A stretch of 64,000 nt of DNA from Varibaculum timonense_A (GTDB taxonomy: Bacteria > Actinomycetota > Actinomycetes > Actinomycetales > Actinomycetaceae), in assembly GCF_027694345.1 (NCBI RefSeq), contig NZ_JAQEVU010000003.1, positions 1 to 64,000 on the forward strand, written 5' to 3'. Shown one piece after another: positions 14,909 to 21,937 of the stretch; the stretch's first letter is position 1; every line of letters starts with the position of its first letter. The position numbers were made by a program, and so were the translations under genes. A model generated the notes under the pieces. It was given only the letters and a program-made list of their open reading frames with translations. It made no database searches and was not told where the DNA came from.

Positions 14909-16072
14909 ATGTCTGCGAAAGTGCGTATAGCGCCCCCTCTTTATGAGTGGGCTTTGGCGCGTAGCAGGAAAACTGTCACTGACCTCGAGAAAAATTTTCC
15001 GAAATTACCTGAATGGGTATCTGGCGTTAGTGCTCCTTCTTTCACGGATGCAAAAAAATTCGCTGCCAAGACTAATACGCCTTTCGCATTTCTTTTTCTT
15101 GATACTCCTCCCGAAGAAGATCTACCTATAGCCGATATGCGTACGCTTAAAGATTCTGCGATTCACCAGCCTTCCGGGGATCTGCTCGACACTATTTACA
15201 ACGCGCAACGCACCCAGGATTGGTATCGCGACTACGCCCTAAGCAATGAGGCAGAAAAACTGTCTTTCGTAGGTTCCGTAGGCGTGAGTAATAGCGTGAT
15301 TGAAGTAGCAGCTAAAATCAGTGATCTCCTTGACTTTGGGTTTGATTCTCGAAAACGAATTGGCAATATGTCCAGTTTGTATCGCTACTTAGTCGACAAG
15401 ATTGAAGAACTCGGAATCCTCGTGCTTACCAATGGGGTGGTAGGAAACAATACTCATAGAAAACTACGTGTCGAAGAGTTTCGGGGTTTTTCTTTAAGTG
15501 ATGAAATTGCGCCTCTTATTTTTGTCAATGGAGCCGACGGTCATTCTGCGAGAATCTTTACCCTATTACATGAACTAGGGCATATCTGGCTAGGTCATAG
15601 CGCATTGTCTGACGCGAATTTATCTCTCAACGATTCCAATAATGCAAAATCTGAGGAACGCTGGTGCAATCAACTCGCGGGAGAGATCCTACTTCCCAGG
15701 GATGTTCTTGAGGGCGTGCACGGAACCAAGGTTACCGAAGAAACTGTTACTAAACTTGCGCGCGAAGCTGGCTGCAGCGTCCTGGTGGCGCTACGCAGCC
15801 TTTTTGATGCCAACTTTCTTAGCTGGAGTCAGTATCAGGAACTATATGGCCGGGAGTTGAGCGCGATAGCCGAAAGGGGTAGCACGGGGAAGCAAACTGG
15901 GGGTGGAGATTTTTATAAAACTCTGCCTCTGCGTAACTCTCCCACATTTACCCGCGCTGTGATTGTTTCTACCTTGGAGGGTAATACTCTTTATCGAGAT
16001 GCTTTTCGGATGCTCGGCACCAAAAAGCCTCAAACTTTCCGTAACCTGGCTGAAAAGCTGGCGGTGGGTTAA
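14909..16072 (+). CDS. ImmA/IrrE-family metallopeptidase with N-terminal regulator-like region
   Basis: This 387-residue protein belongs to COG2856. The N-terminal 60 residues (PPLYEWALARSRKTVTDLEKNFPKL) resemble the degenerate helix-turn-helix of XRE-ImmA fusions. HELGH lies at residues 221-225, followed by SEERWCNQLAGEILLPRDVL. The ATG at 14909 is preferred over a GTG at 14891 because GAGGGGGA precedes it. Its stop abuts the ATG of the DUF4411 PIN gene with no gap, an arrangement predicted as a type II toxin-antitoxin pair. Its architecture differs from the ImmA gene at 12491, so the two are not a recent duplication. Confidence 0.88.
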   Translation: MSAKVRIAPPLYEWALARSRKTVTDLEKNFPKLPEWVSGVSAPSFTDAKKFAAKTNTPFAFLFLDTPPEEDLPIADMRTLKDSAIHQPSGDLLDTIYNAQRTQDWYRDYALSNEAEKLSFVGSVGVSNSVIEVAAKISDLLDFGFDSRKRIGNMSSLYRYLVDKIEELGILVLTNGVVGNNTHRKLRVEEFRGFSLSDEIAPLIFVNGADGHSARIFTLLHELGHIWLGHSALSDANLSLNDSNNAKSEERWCNQLAGEILLPRDVLEGVHGTKVTEETVTKLAREAGCSVLVALRSLFDANFLSWSQYQELYGRELSAIAERGSTGKQTGGGDFYKTLPLRNSPTFTRAVIVSTLEGNTLYRDAFRMLGTKKPQTFRNLAEKLAVG

Positions 16073-16567
16073 ATGTATGTGCTGGACAGTAATGTTTTTA
16101 TCGAAGCCAAAAACCGGTATTACGGATTCGATATCGCTCCAGGATTTTGGGAATGGCTAGAGCATAGCTACGCGACCGGGAAAATCTGCAGTATTAAACC
16201 GGTTTATGATGAGTTAACTACCAGGGGTGACGAACTTGCATATTGGGTAAAGCTGAAGTCACATAAAGGTATTTTTACTGCTGTCTATGGTGATCAAGCT
16301 ATCTATGATTTCCTCAGTCAAATTATAACTTGGGCAGAAGAAACGGGGTATAAAACTTCAGCGACACAGGAGTTTGCGGACTGTGCAGATCCGTTATTAA
16401 TCGCCTTCACTGCTGTCCATGGATACACGGTAGTAACTCATGAGCGCCCAGCACCTAACTCCAGAAATAGAATAAAAATTCCTGACGTGTGTGAAGCGTT
16501 TGACATAGAATATTGCGACACCTTTACTATGTTCCGTTCAACCGGTGCGCAGCTGGTGCTTAGATAG
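16073..16567 (+). CDS. DUF4411 PIN-domain protein (probable toxin)
   Basis: This 164-residue PIN-fold protein begins MYVLDSNVFIEAKNRYYGFD, with the first acidic residue at D5, then VYDEL, and FADCADPLLIAFTAVHGYTVVTHE with the second acidic cluster. The RIKIPDVCEAF motif is characteristic of DUF4411. Such proteins are predicted Mg-dependent RNases acting as toxins beside COG2856 proteins. The gene follows its ImmA/IrrE partner directly (TAA-ATG). All catalytic acidic positions look intact. Confidence 0.85.
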   Translation: MYVLDSNVFIEAKNRYYGFDIAPGFWEWLEHSYATGKICSIKPVYDELTTRGDELAYWVKLKSHKGIFTAVYGDQAIYDFLSQIITWAEETGYKTSATQEFADCADPLLIAFTAVHGYTVVTHERPAPNSRNRIKIPDVCEAFDIEYCDTFTMFRSTGAQLVLR

Positions 16568-16803
16568 TTTTCGCGAGGAAGGTTGCGGAGGTTCCAAAAA
16601 GTAGCTGAACGCTTCCAGCAAATAGATCGCCGCTTCTATCCCGGGTAGACCGATAAGTACGCGGTCTGTGTCCGCGCCTAATCACCCAGTCTAGATCCAT
16701 AGTGGTCGCGTAGCTTCGGGAACATTCTTAAAGTCCAGGCGGCTCCCTGGGGCATTAGTGCAAACATCTTCCGGATTTGTATAGCGACCGTTAAAGTGGC
16801 GTT
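16568..16803. other. Intergenic region, no recognisable gene
   Basis: No complete reading frame is present. On the minus strand a stretch reads like protein (RYTNPEDVCTN, then DFKNVPEATRPLW) but is broken by stops, suggesting a degraded gene that I could not identify. No clear promoter for the 16804 gene was found. Confidence 0.4.
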
Positions 16804-17616
16804 ATGAACAATTTCTTTGACCTCGACTGTTTTTTACTGAACCCCGAACTATCTAAAGAAGTGAGTAGTGACCACGTCCGCACGTGGCTTGAGTACAAAG
16901 CAGGAGGAGGAGTAGAAGATCCTGATTCCTCTGATGGAGCTCGCTATTTTTATAAAGAGCTGTGGGGAGAGCGTCTAGGTATTACTGTTCGTGAATGCCG
17001 TAACACATTTAGTCGGAGACCGTCTAAATACGTCCAGGGGGATTGGATGTGTTCGGTGTGGACAACCCTTAAGTATGCTCTGCAGCAGACTTACAAAGAA
17101 AATGAAAATGGATATGTGTGGTTCCAAAAGCCCGATATTGAAAAAACCTTTACCAAAAATGGAGATGTAACGAAAAAGACTTTTGATGCAATCTTGAAGC
17201 ACTTTGACGAATTCAGGGAAGTGTTCGAAGAAAAAACTGTGCAAGAATTTATTCGCTCAGCATACACTTCGGCAAATCTGATTATTGTGCCAGATGGATT
17301 TAATGTTAAGCGTAACAACCGAGCTACCGAGGATTACTGGGATTTAACTTTAAAGAAGTATTACCAAGATAAAGAGTCTCTTTTCTATAAACTTCGAAAT
17401 GATGATGGAAAATATGACGTGGCTACGCCTTTTCGAAAGCTGCTTAAGAAAAATCAGGAAGAGGGCGATCCGTTGTGTCTTTCTCCTTGGATAGACGAAC
17501 AAGGTAATCCGATTCTTTTGCCACATTCGCCTAATGATGATAAGGACAACTGGCGTGAGTTGATGGCAGAAATGACTAGGCGCATTACTTGCCGGCGTGA
17601 GCTAATGGCTCAATAG
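16804..17616 (+). CDS. Hypothetical accessory protein, 270 residues
   Basis: I do not recognise this protein. It is soluble-looking, charged and aromatic-rich (EDYWDLTLKKYYQD, FYKLRNDDGKYDVATPF), without signal peptide or membrane segment. The C-terminal part around residues 170-245, ending in DPLCLSPWIDEQGNPILLPHS, looks like its most conserved part. It is more A/T-rich than its housekeeping neighbours. A decayed copy of its 3' part lies at 14711-14778, so this family has existed twice in the island. No ribosome site is obvious before the ATG. Whether it belongs to a defence or toxin system is unknown. Confidence 0.7.
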   Translation: MNNFFDLDCFLLNPELSKEVSSDHVRTWLEYKAGGGVEDPDSSDGARYFYKELWGERLGITVRECRNTFSRRPSKYVQGDWMCSVWTTLKYALQQTYKENENGYVWFQKPDIEKTFTKNGDVTKKTFDAILKHFDEFREVFEEKTVQEFIRSAYTSANLIIVPDGFNVKRNNRATEDYWDLTLKKYYQDKESLFYKLRNDDGKYDVATPFRKLLKKNQEEGDPLCLSPWIDEQGNPILLPHSPNDDKDNWRELMAEMTRRITCRRELMAQ

Positions 17617-17741
17617 ACCGGCTACAAAACGACTAGCCGCTAAGAATCGCTAACCGCTTTCTTCCTAGGTTAAATATCCCGCCCAGCCCCGCCCGGTTTA
17701 GTGGCGCCTAAAACCATATTCTCTATTCTCTGTTTTGGATT

Positions 17742-17771
17742 TTCCCGTTTACCTATTTGAGTAAACGGGAA
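17742..17771. terminator. Hairpin between convergent genes
   Basis: TTCCCGTTTAC (17742-17752) and GTAAACGGGAA (17761-17771) form a perfect 11-base stem with an 8-base loop. It lies between the plus-strand 16804 gene and the minus-strand DUF3021 gene, 15 bases after the latter's stop, so it can serve either direction. Confidence 0.6.
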
Positions 17772-17785
17772 TCCGGGAGGAGAGT

Positions 17786-18229
17786 TTATTGCAGTTTTTG
17801 GTTCATCTTTTTGACTTCGGCGCGATCCACTAGCCAATTGAATAGCCAAATCAGTAGATAGATAAGCACTATGATGATGATTACCCCGAGCATATCGAAG
17901 CTAGAGCCCCACCATTTAAGGTAGCTGCCAGCTACAATCCCACAGATAAGTATGATTCCGAAATGCAGGGCGGTGTTGAGGATGAGCGGGCGGGTTTCGT
18001 TACGGTAAAGCAGCCCAGCGAAGTTACTAATGATGCCGTAGGCTGCGTAAATAAGCCGCTCAATTAATACTGCCACGTTTTCGTTACCAAAACTGTTTAA
18101 GAATTCTGGGACCCCAGGGTAATAGCTAGAGGAAGAAAGAGAAGAAAAAATAAGTTCAATACTGGTGCCGATAGTGATCCCAATGCAAGCCCCTACCAGG
18201 GTGAGACCAATTATTTTTTTAGTTTCCAT
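17786..18229 (-). CDS. DUF3021-family membrane protein
   Basis: This 147-residue protein has four predicted hydrophobic segments (starting IIGLTLVGACIGITIG, then ERLIYAAYGIISNFAGLL, ALHFGIILICGIVAGSYL and MLGVIIIIVLIYLLIWL) with a charged C-terminus. This layout and its place directly after a LytTR gene match the DUF3021 family. These are thought to be membrane partners that modulate the LytTR regulator. It follows the LytTR gene by 42 bases and is probably co-transcribed. Confidence 0.8.
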   Translation of the reverse strand: METKKIIGLTLVGACIGITIGTSIELIFSSLSSSSYYPGVPEFLNSFGNENVAVLIERLIYAAYGIISNFAGLLYRNETRPLILNTALHFGIILICGIVAGSYLKWWGSSFDMLGVIIIIVLIYLLIWLFNWLVDRAEVKKMNQKLQ

Positions 18230-18271
18230 GGGTTTTATCCTTTGTGTGAGTTAGAGGTTTTCTTCGGGGGG

Positions 18272-18745
18272 TTAGATTCCGAGCTTGGACTTGAAAGCTG
18301 GAAGTTGCCGGCGGGAAACGTAATAACGAGAGCCATCTTTTAGCTGGACACTAATCGTTCCCGCGAAAGAAAGATCAAGTTTCTTGATCGCGGCAATATT
18401 GACAATTTCCGATTGCGAAATACGTACAAAATCGCCTGCAGGTAGAGATTCTTCGAGTTCATACATTCGGGCTTTAATCCGCCAATCACCCTTACTGGTG
18501 TGGGCAAACACCGCTTTCTTTTTAGTAAAGAACGCGAGTATCGCGCGCACTTCCAACACCGTGGCGTCATTGCCGCTTGTTCCGATGAGGCGGCGAAGCG
18601 GGCGCTCGACTGCGGGGGAGGAAGAGCTATCCAAGCTACCGGAAGCGAGCCTTTGAATCGCTTGCACCTCAGCATCGACCTCCCGCGCCGTTACCGTCAC
18701 GATAGTTTCGGTTACGGTGGGATCAATCGTGAGCGTGAATTTCAT
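18272..18745 (-). CDS. LytTR-domain transcriptional regulator
   Basis: This 157-residue protein ends in a LytTR DNA-binding domain: VLEVRAILAFFTKKKAVFAHT, RMYELEESLPAGDFVRISQSEIVNIAAIKKLDL, and VQLKDGSRYYVSRRQLPAFKSKL. There is no receiver domain. The ATG at 18745 is chosen because AAAGGAG lies just upstream; a GTG at 18772 would add nine residues that include that site. It is paired with the DUF3021 gene. Such pairs typically autoregulate and control a nearby transporter, but no transporter is seen here. Confidence 0.85.
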   Translation of the reverse strand: MKFTLTIDPTVTETIVTVTAREVDAEVQAIQRLASGSLDSSSSPAVERPLRRLIGTSGNDATVLEVRAILAFFTKKKAVFAHTSKGDWRIKARMYELEESLPAGDFVRISQSEIVNIAAIKKLDLSFAGTISVQLKDGSRYYVSRRQLPAFKSKLGI

Positions 18746-19061
18746 TCCGTTCCAACTCCTTTCCTCTTGCACTTACCGGCAATATTGCGCAAAACCAGGA
18801 CGTTTGCGTATCTGCTACTTACAGTTAAAAGCCTTAATGCCGGCAGTACAAGTAATCTGAACTAAGCGGTATAAAACCCGTGCCAAGCGGGCAGATTTCG
18901 AGCCTCCCGCCCCTCCTCAAAGGTAGATTTTCTACCCTGAAAGTATCCCCAGAAAATGTCCGTGGTTGCTGCTGCCCTGGGAACTTGCGTGCAGTCGTTG
19001 TGGCGAAGACGCTACCGGGTCTATCTGTAATTTGTAAATACTACTTCTGTCGTGAAAAGTA
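18746..19061. other. Intergenic region upstream of the LytTR and dinJ genes
   Basis: No gene is seen. It contains a GCAATATTGC palindrome at 18779-18788, possibly regulatory for the LytTR gene, and the first copy of a direct repeat at 18917-18957. Confidence 0.45.
18917..18957. repeat. Direct repeat, left copy
   Basis: The left copy has the core AAAGGTAGATTTTCT and contains a perfect dyad GGTAGA-TTT-TCTACC at 18922-18936. It is matched by an imperfect copy at 19697-19738, with the dinJ-yafQ module between them. Confidence 0.55.
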
Positions 19062-19092
19062 TTGATTTATTCGTGCGTTTAGCATACTATGC
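19062..19092 (+). promoter_or_regulatory. dinJ promoter with overlapping operator-like dyad
   Basis: TTGATT (19062-19067) and TACTAT (19085-19090) are separated by exactly 17 bases. The -10 lies inside a perfect palindrome GCATA-C-TATGC (19082-19092), suitable for autorepression by DinJ. A strong AAAGGAGG follows before the ATG. Confidence 0.72.
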
Positions 19093-19111
19093 ACGTAAAA
19101 GGAGGTCTTTT

Positions 19112-19393
19112 ATGGCTACAACAAATATCAGTATTCGTATGGATGCAGCCTTGAAAAAAGAGGCGGATCAGCTATTTAGTGAGATGGGAATGAATATTTC
19201 TACCGCGTTTAACGTTTTCGTGCGGCAAGCTATCCGCGAGCGTGCCATTCCTTTCCAGATTCAACTAGGCAACCCCAATAGGGAGACGATTGCCGCCATG
19301 TTAGAGGCGGAACAGATTGCCAAAGACCCTCGCGTTCCCGGCTACGCAAGCGCCCATGAAGCATTTGCTGCCGCTCTTAGCGAGGGCGACTAA
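19112..19393 (+). CDS. dinJ: DinJ/RelB-family antitoxin
   Basis: This 93-residue antitoxin begins with a ribbon-helix-helix (TTNISIRMDAALKKEADQLFSEMGMNISTAFNVF in consecutive parts) followed by the family signature VRQAIRERAIPFQI. Its stop overlaps the ATG of the yafQ pseudogene (TAATG). Intact DinJ binds and silences the YafQ mRNA interferase and represses the operon. Here the gene looks intact, with a strong promoter and ribosome site, although its toxin is broken. Kept expression could protect against the same toxin on incoming DNA. Confidence 0.9.
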   Translation: MATTNISIRMDAALKKEADQLFSEMGMNISTAFNVFVRQAIRERAIPFQIQLGNPNRETIAAMLEAEQIAKDPRVPGYASAHEAFAAALSEGD

Positions 19394-19671
19394 TGACGCA
19401 CTATGCCATTAAGTAGTCCTCGCAGTTTCGCAAATAACTGAAAGCTGCTAAAAAGCGGGGAAAAGACCTCGGAAAACTAGAGAGAATCGTTGACCTTCTG
19501 GCGAGCGATGCTCCTTTACCGGAAAAGTGTCGAGACCATGCGCTAACTGGTAACTGGGTAAAACATCGAGAGTGTCATATCGAACCAGACTGGTTGCTGA
19601 TTTGCTATAAGCAAGACGACGTGCTGGTGCTGTCCTTAGTTGCAACCGGATCCCACTCAGATCTCTTTTAG
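19393..19671 (+). pseudogene. yafQ: YafQ-type mRNA interferase, inactivated by two nonsense codons
   Basis: Translation from the overlapping ATG gives a full-length 92-residue YafQ-like sequence, broken by TAG at codon 8 (19414-19416) and TAA at codon 15 (19435-19437). The rest is well preserved: LKAAKKRGKDLGKLERIVDL, RDHALTGNWVKHRECHIEPDW, and the C-terminal VATGSHSDLF with the family's catalytic His. No downstream ATG could restart a functional enzyme before the core. The toxin was lost recently by point mutation, while the reading frame is otherwise uninterrupted. Confidence 0.88.
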
Positions 19672-19696
19672 AGTCCGAGCCACTAATCTGTATCTC

Positions 19697-19738
19697 TTAA
19701 AGGTAGATTTTCTGCGCTAAAAGCACTCCCGGAAAAAG
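19697..19738. repeat. Direct repeat, right copy
   Basis: This copy shares the core AAAGGTAGATTTTCT and a degenerate remainder with 18917-18957, about 780 bases apart. Together the two flank the dinJ-yafQ module. It ends just before the imuA' promoter. Confidence 0.55.
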
Positions 19739-19740
19739 GG

Positions 19741-19769
19741 GTGACAAATTGGGGGAGGCTCCCTATAAT
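19741..19769 (+). promoter_or_regulatory. imuA' SOS promoter
   Basis: GTGACA (19741-19746), a 17-base spacer and a consensus TATAAT (19764-19769) make a strong promoter. The predicted transcription start, about seven bases after the -10, falls at 19776-19777, which is the ATG of imuA'. Confidence 0.8.
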
Positions 19770-19784
19770 CGAACGTATGTTCGA
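19769..19784. promoter_or_regulatory. LexA (SOS) box
   Basis: TCGAAC-GTAT-GTTCGA is a perfect match to the actinobacterial LexA operator. It overlaps the last base of the -10 element and contains the imuA' ATG, so bound LexA would block the promoter. Confidence 0.9.
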
Positions 19785-20262
19785 TAAGTCTGCTCAGTTG
19801 CAGCGCCTAGAAAGGGCGCGCCGGGTCTTGGCGAACCGTTCTCGCCCGGTAAAGCCGCTGGCTAGCGCTTATCAACAGGTAGCGGGCGGGGCGGGGCTGC
19901 TAGAGCTGGCCGCCGAAAAAATGGGGGAGAGCGGCTGGGCAGTATTCCTAGATTTTCCAGATCTGGGCTGGCAGCGAGCCTGGCAAATCGGCTTGGACTT
20001 AAGGCGGGTAATCACCATTCCCTATACCGGCGGCAGCGCCCTGGCATGCGCCCAACTTTTCGTTCCCTGCACGGCAGTCCTGGCTATCGGGATGGTAGAT
20101 TATGGCCCGCAGCAACAACGGATTCTAACTGCGAAAGCGCGCCGCTCCGGCTGCGTAATTCTGTCTGCTCCGCCCTGGGCGGGCGCTATCTCCCTAGAAG
20201 CTAGCGCCCGGCACTCGACAAGTTCCCCTGGGGCAGTAACCGCTATAAAGGTGAGTGCGTGA
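19777..20262 (+). CDS. imuA': ImuA'-like SOS mutagenesis protein
   Basis: This 161-residue protein starts MFDKSAQLQRLERARR and has RecA-like traits without a Walker A motif, as in actinobacterial ImuA'. With ImuB and DnaE2 it forms the damage-induced mutasome for translesion synthesis. The ATG at 19777 lies inside the LexA box at the predicted +1, which points to a leaderless mRNA. A GTG at 19741 is in frame but would lie in the -35 element, so it is rejected. Identity rests mainly on position before imuB and the LexA box. Confidence 0.75.
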   Translation: MFDKSAQLQRLERARRVLANRSRPVKPLASAYQQVAGGAGLLELAAEKMGESGWAVFLDFPDLGWQRAWQIGLDLRRVITIPYTGGSALACAQLFVPCTAVLAIGMVDYGPQQQRILTAKARRSGCVILSAPPWAGAISLEASARHSTSSPGAVTAIKVSA

Positions 20263-20362
20263 TGGATTCTCTACACTCTGCAACCCCGCCACCGACGTTA
20301 TTAGGAGCGTGCCTGACCCTTGGGTTCCTCCTAACTATCCCGATTAAGGCGAGGAGGATGCG

Positions 20363-21937
20363 ATGAATGACAGATTACTAGCCCTCTATATCCCCGAGTG
20401 GCCAGCCCAAGCCGCTAAGCTCCCCCTAGATGAAGCGGTGGCGCTATGCAGTGGCGGGCGGGTGCAGGCAGTCACGGCTCCCGCGCGCGCCGCCGGAATC
20501 AGGCCGCAGATGCGGCTAAAGCAAGCGCGCGTCCTCTGCCCCTCCCTGAAAGAAAAACCCTACTCACTGGCAGCTGCGGAACTGGCGTTTCAACCGGTTA
20601 TCGAGGGCGCAACCCAGCAACTCTATTCCCCCAAGTGTTGGTTTCCGGGGCTGGTGACCGCCGCTTTAAGTCGCAGTCAGCGCCGCGCAGAATCCGATCT
20701 CGCCGAAAAGCTAACCGAGCAGTTAGCGCAGATAGGATACGCGGTGCAAATCGGAATCGCGCGGGGTACTTTAGCGGCGAGCCTATCTGCCCGCGAACAG
20801 CTACTGGTTTCTGATTCCCAGCTAATGCCGTTTCTTAGTGCGCAACCCCTAAGTAGCCTGGGATTTTTCTTGCGTCCGGGGATAAAAATAAGCGGATTTG
20901 ATTTCTCCGACCAGTACCTAACAAAAATGACAGACAGCCTAACCCAGCTGGGAATCACCACTTTGGGGCAAATGTGCGCCCTGGGACGCCCGGCGCTGAT
21001 TCGCCGGTTCGGCACCCTGGGGGCGCTTAGTTACGACTTAGCTAGCGGGGAAAATCTAGAGGACGCAGCCAGAGTAAAAACCGCGCCCGCCTCACCCGGT
21101 CTCTACCAATTCTTCACCCCGCCCGCCAGCTCCCTCACCCAGCTGTTACTGCCAGCCCGGGCATTAGTAGTAGAAATGTATGCCCGCCTGCGCGCAAACG
21201 GGCAGGGGTGCACCCAGGTGCAGTTTATTTGCCGCTGCGAAAACGGGAAAGTACTTAGCCGCAGCTGGAACCTGGGGGTAGAGGTCAGCAGCAAAGATCT
21301 AGTAGCGAGGATAAAACACCAGTTAGAGACAGTTACAGTTGGAGGCGGCGGCAGCGAAGCCCTGGGGGCGGTCTCCCAGATAGAGCTGCATCCCTTAAAG
21401 ACGGTAGAGGCCCGCCAGGCAATGACCCCGCTTTGGGGACGAAACACGGATCCTCCTCAGGAAGTAGATCAGGCAGCCCGCAATGCCAGCTCTTTATTAG
21501 GTAAAAACGGGGTGCGGGTACCGCATTTAACCAGTGGATACGATCCGCGTTCAGTGATTGAACTAAAAACTTGGCAAGAGCGGGGCGCTCAAAGGCGGCC
21601 GCGCCCTAGAATCGGGGCGCTCAGTGGGGTAGCCCCGGAAATAGTGTTCATGCACCCCAAACCGGTCGGAATTATCGATAGTCGTGGACGGAAAATCCTG
21701 CCCGGACGTGACGGACAGTTAAAATCCCCGGTCAAATGGGTGCAGGTGGCTGGACGGAAAATCGAGGTGCAAAAAACCGAAGGTCCCTGGCCTATAAATG
21801 GACAGTGGTGGCGCCAGGATGCTCCCAGTCGGCTAGGACCGCGAATCTTTCTGCGGGTTTACGGCGAAGAAGAAACCTTACTGCTGGTGTACCGCAAATC
21901 CTCCTGGTGGCTAGACGCCTGGGAGGGGCAAAAATGA
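20363..21937 (+). CDS. imuB: ImuB, inactive Y-family polymerase of the mutasome
   Basis: This 524-residue Y-family polymerase-like protein starts MNDRLLALYIPEWPAQAA. The usual catalytic DxD of Y polymerases is replaced by IPEW, as expected for ImuB, which acts as an adaptor linking DnaE2 to the beta clamp. Helix-hairpin-helix (LGITTLGQMCALGRPALIRRFG) and little-finger regions are present. The C-terminal GPWPINGQWW and WWLDAW elements are typical of ImuB. GAGGAGG lies before the ATG. It follows imuA' after 100 bases and overlaps dnaE2 by ATGA. Confidence 0.9.
   Translation: MNDRLLALYIPEWPAQAAKLPLDEAVALCSGGRVQAVTAPARAAGIRPQMRLKQARVLCPSLKEKPYSLAAAELAFQPVIEGATQQLYSPKCWFPGLVTAALSRSQRRAESDLAEKLTEQLAQIGYAVQIGIARGTLAASLSAREQLLVSDSQLMPFLSAQPLSSLGFFLRPGIKISGFDFSDQYLTKMTDSLTQLGITTLGQMCALGRPALIRRFGTLGALSYDLASGENLEDAARVKTAPASPGLYQFFTPPASSLTQLLLPARALVVEMYARLRANGQGCTQVQFICRCENGKVLSRSWNLGVEVSSKDLVARIKHQLETVTVGGGGSEALGAVSQIELHPLKTVEARQAMTPLWGRNTDPPQEVDQAARNASSLLGKNGVRVPHLTSGYDPRSVIELKTWQERGAQRRPRPRIGALSGVAPEIVFMHPKPVGIIDSRGRKILPGRDGQLKSPVKWVQVAGRKIEVQKTEGPWPINGQWWRQDAPSRLGPRIFLRVYGEEETLLLVYRKSSWWLDAWEGQK

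Noticed and set aside
16568..16803. Possible tRNA or small RNA
   Set aside because: No cloverleaf or conserved T-loop could be found; the fold is not convincing.
19448..19645. Minus-strand open frame opposite the yafQ pseudogene
   Set aside because: The plus strand carries a clear YafQ sequence; the minus frame has no motif or start signals.
12000..19700. Prophage or insertion sequence as carrier of the island
   Set aside because: No integrase, transposase, structural phage gene, tRNA site or terminal inverted repeats were found.
21736..21933. Longer dnaE2 start
   Set aside because: The extension lies entirely within the imuB C-terminus in another frame; the family start motif begins at the ATG at 21934.
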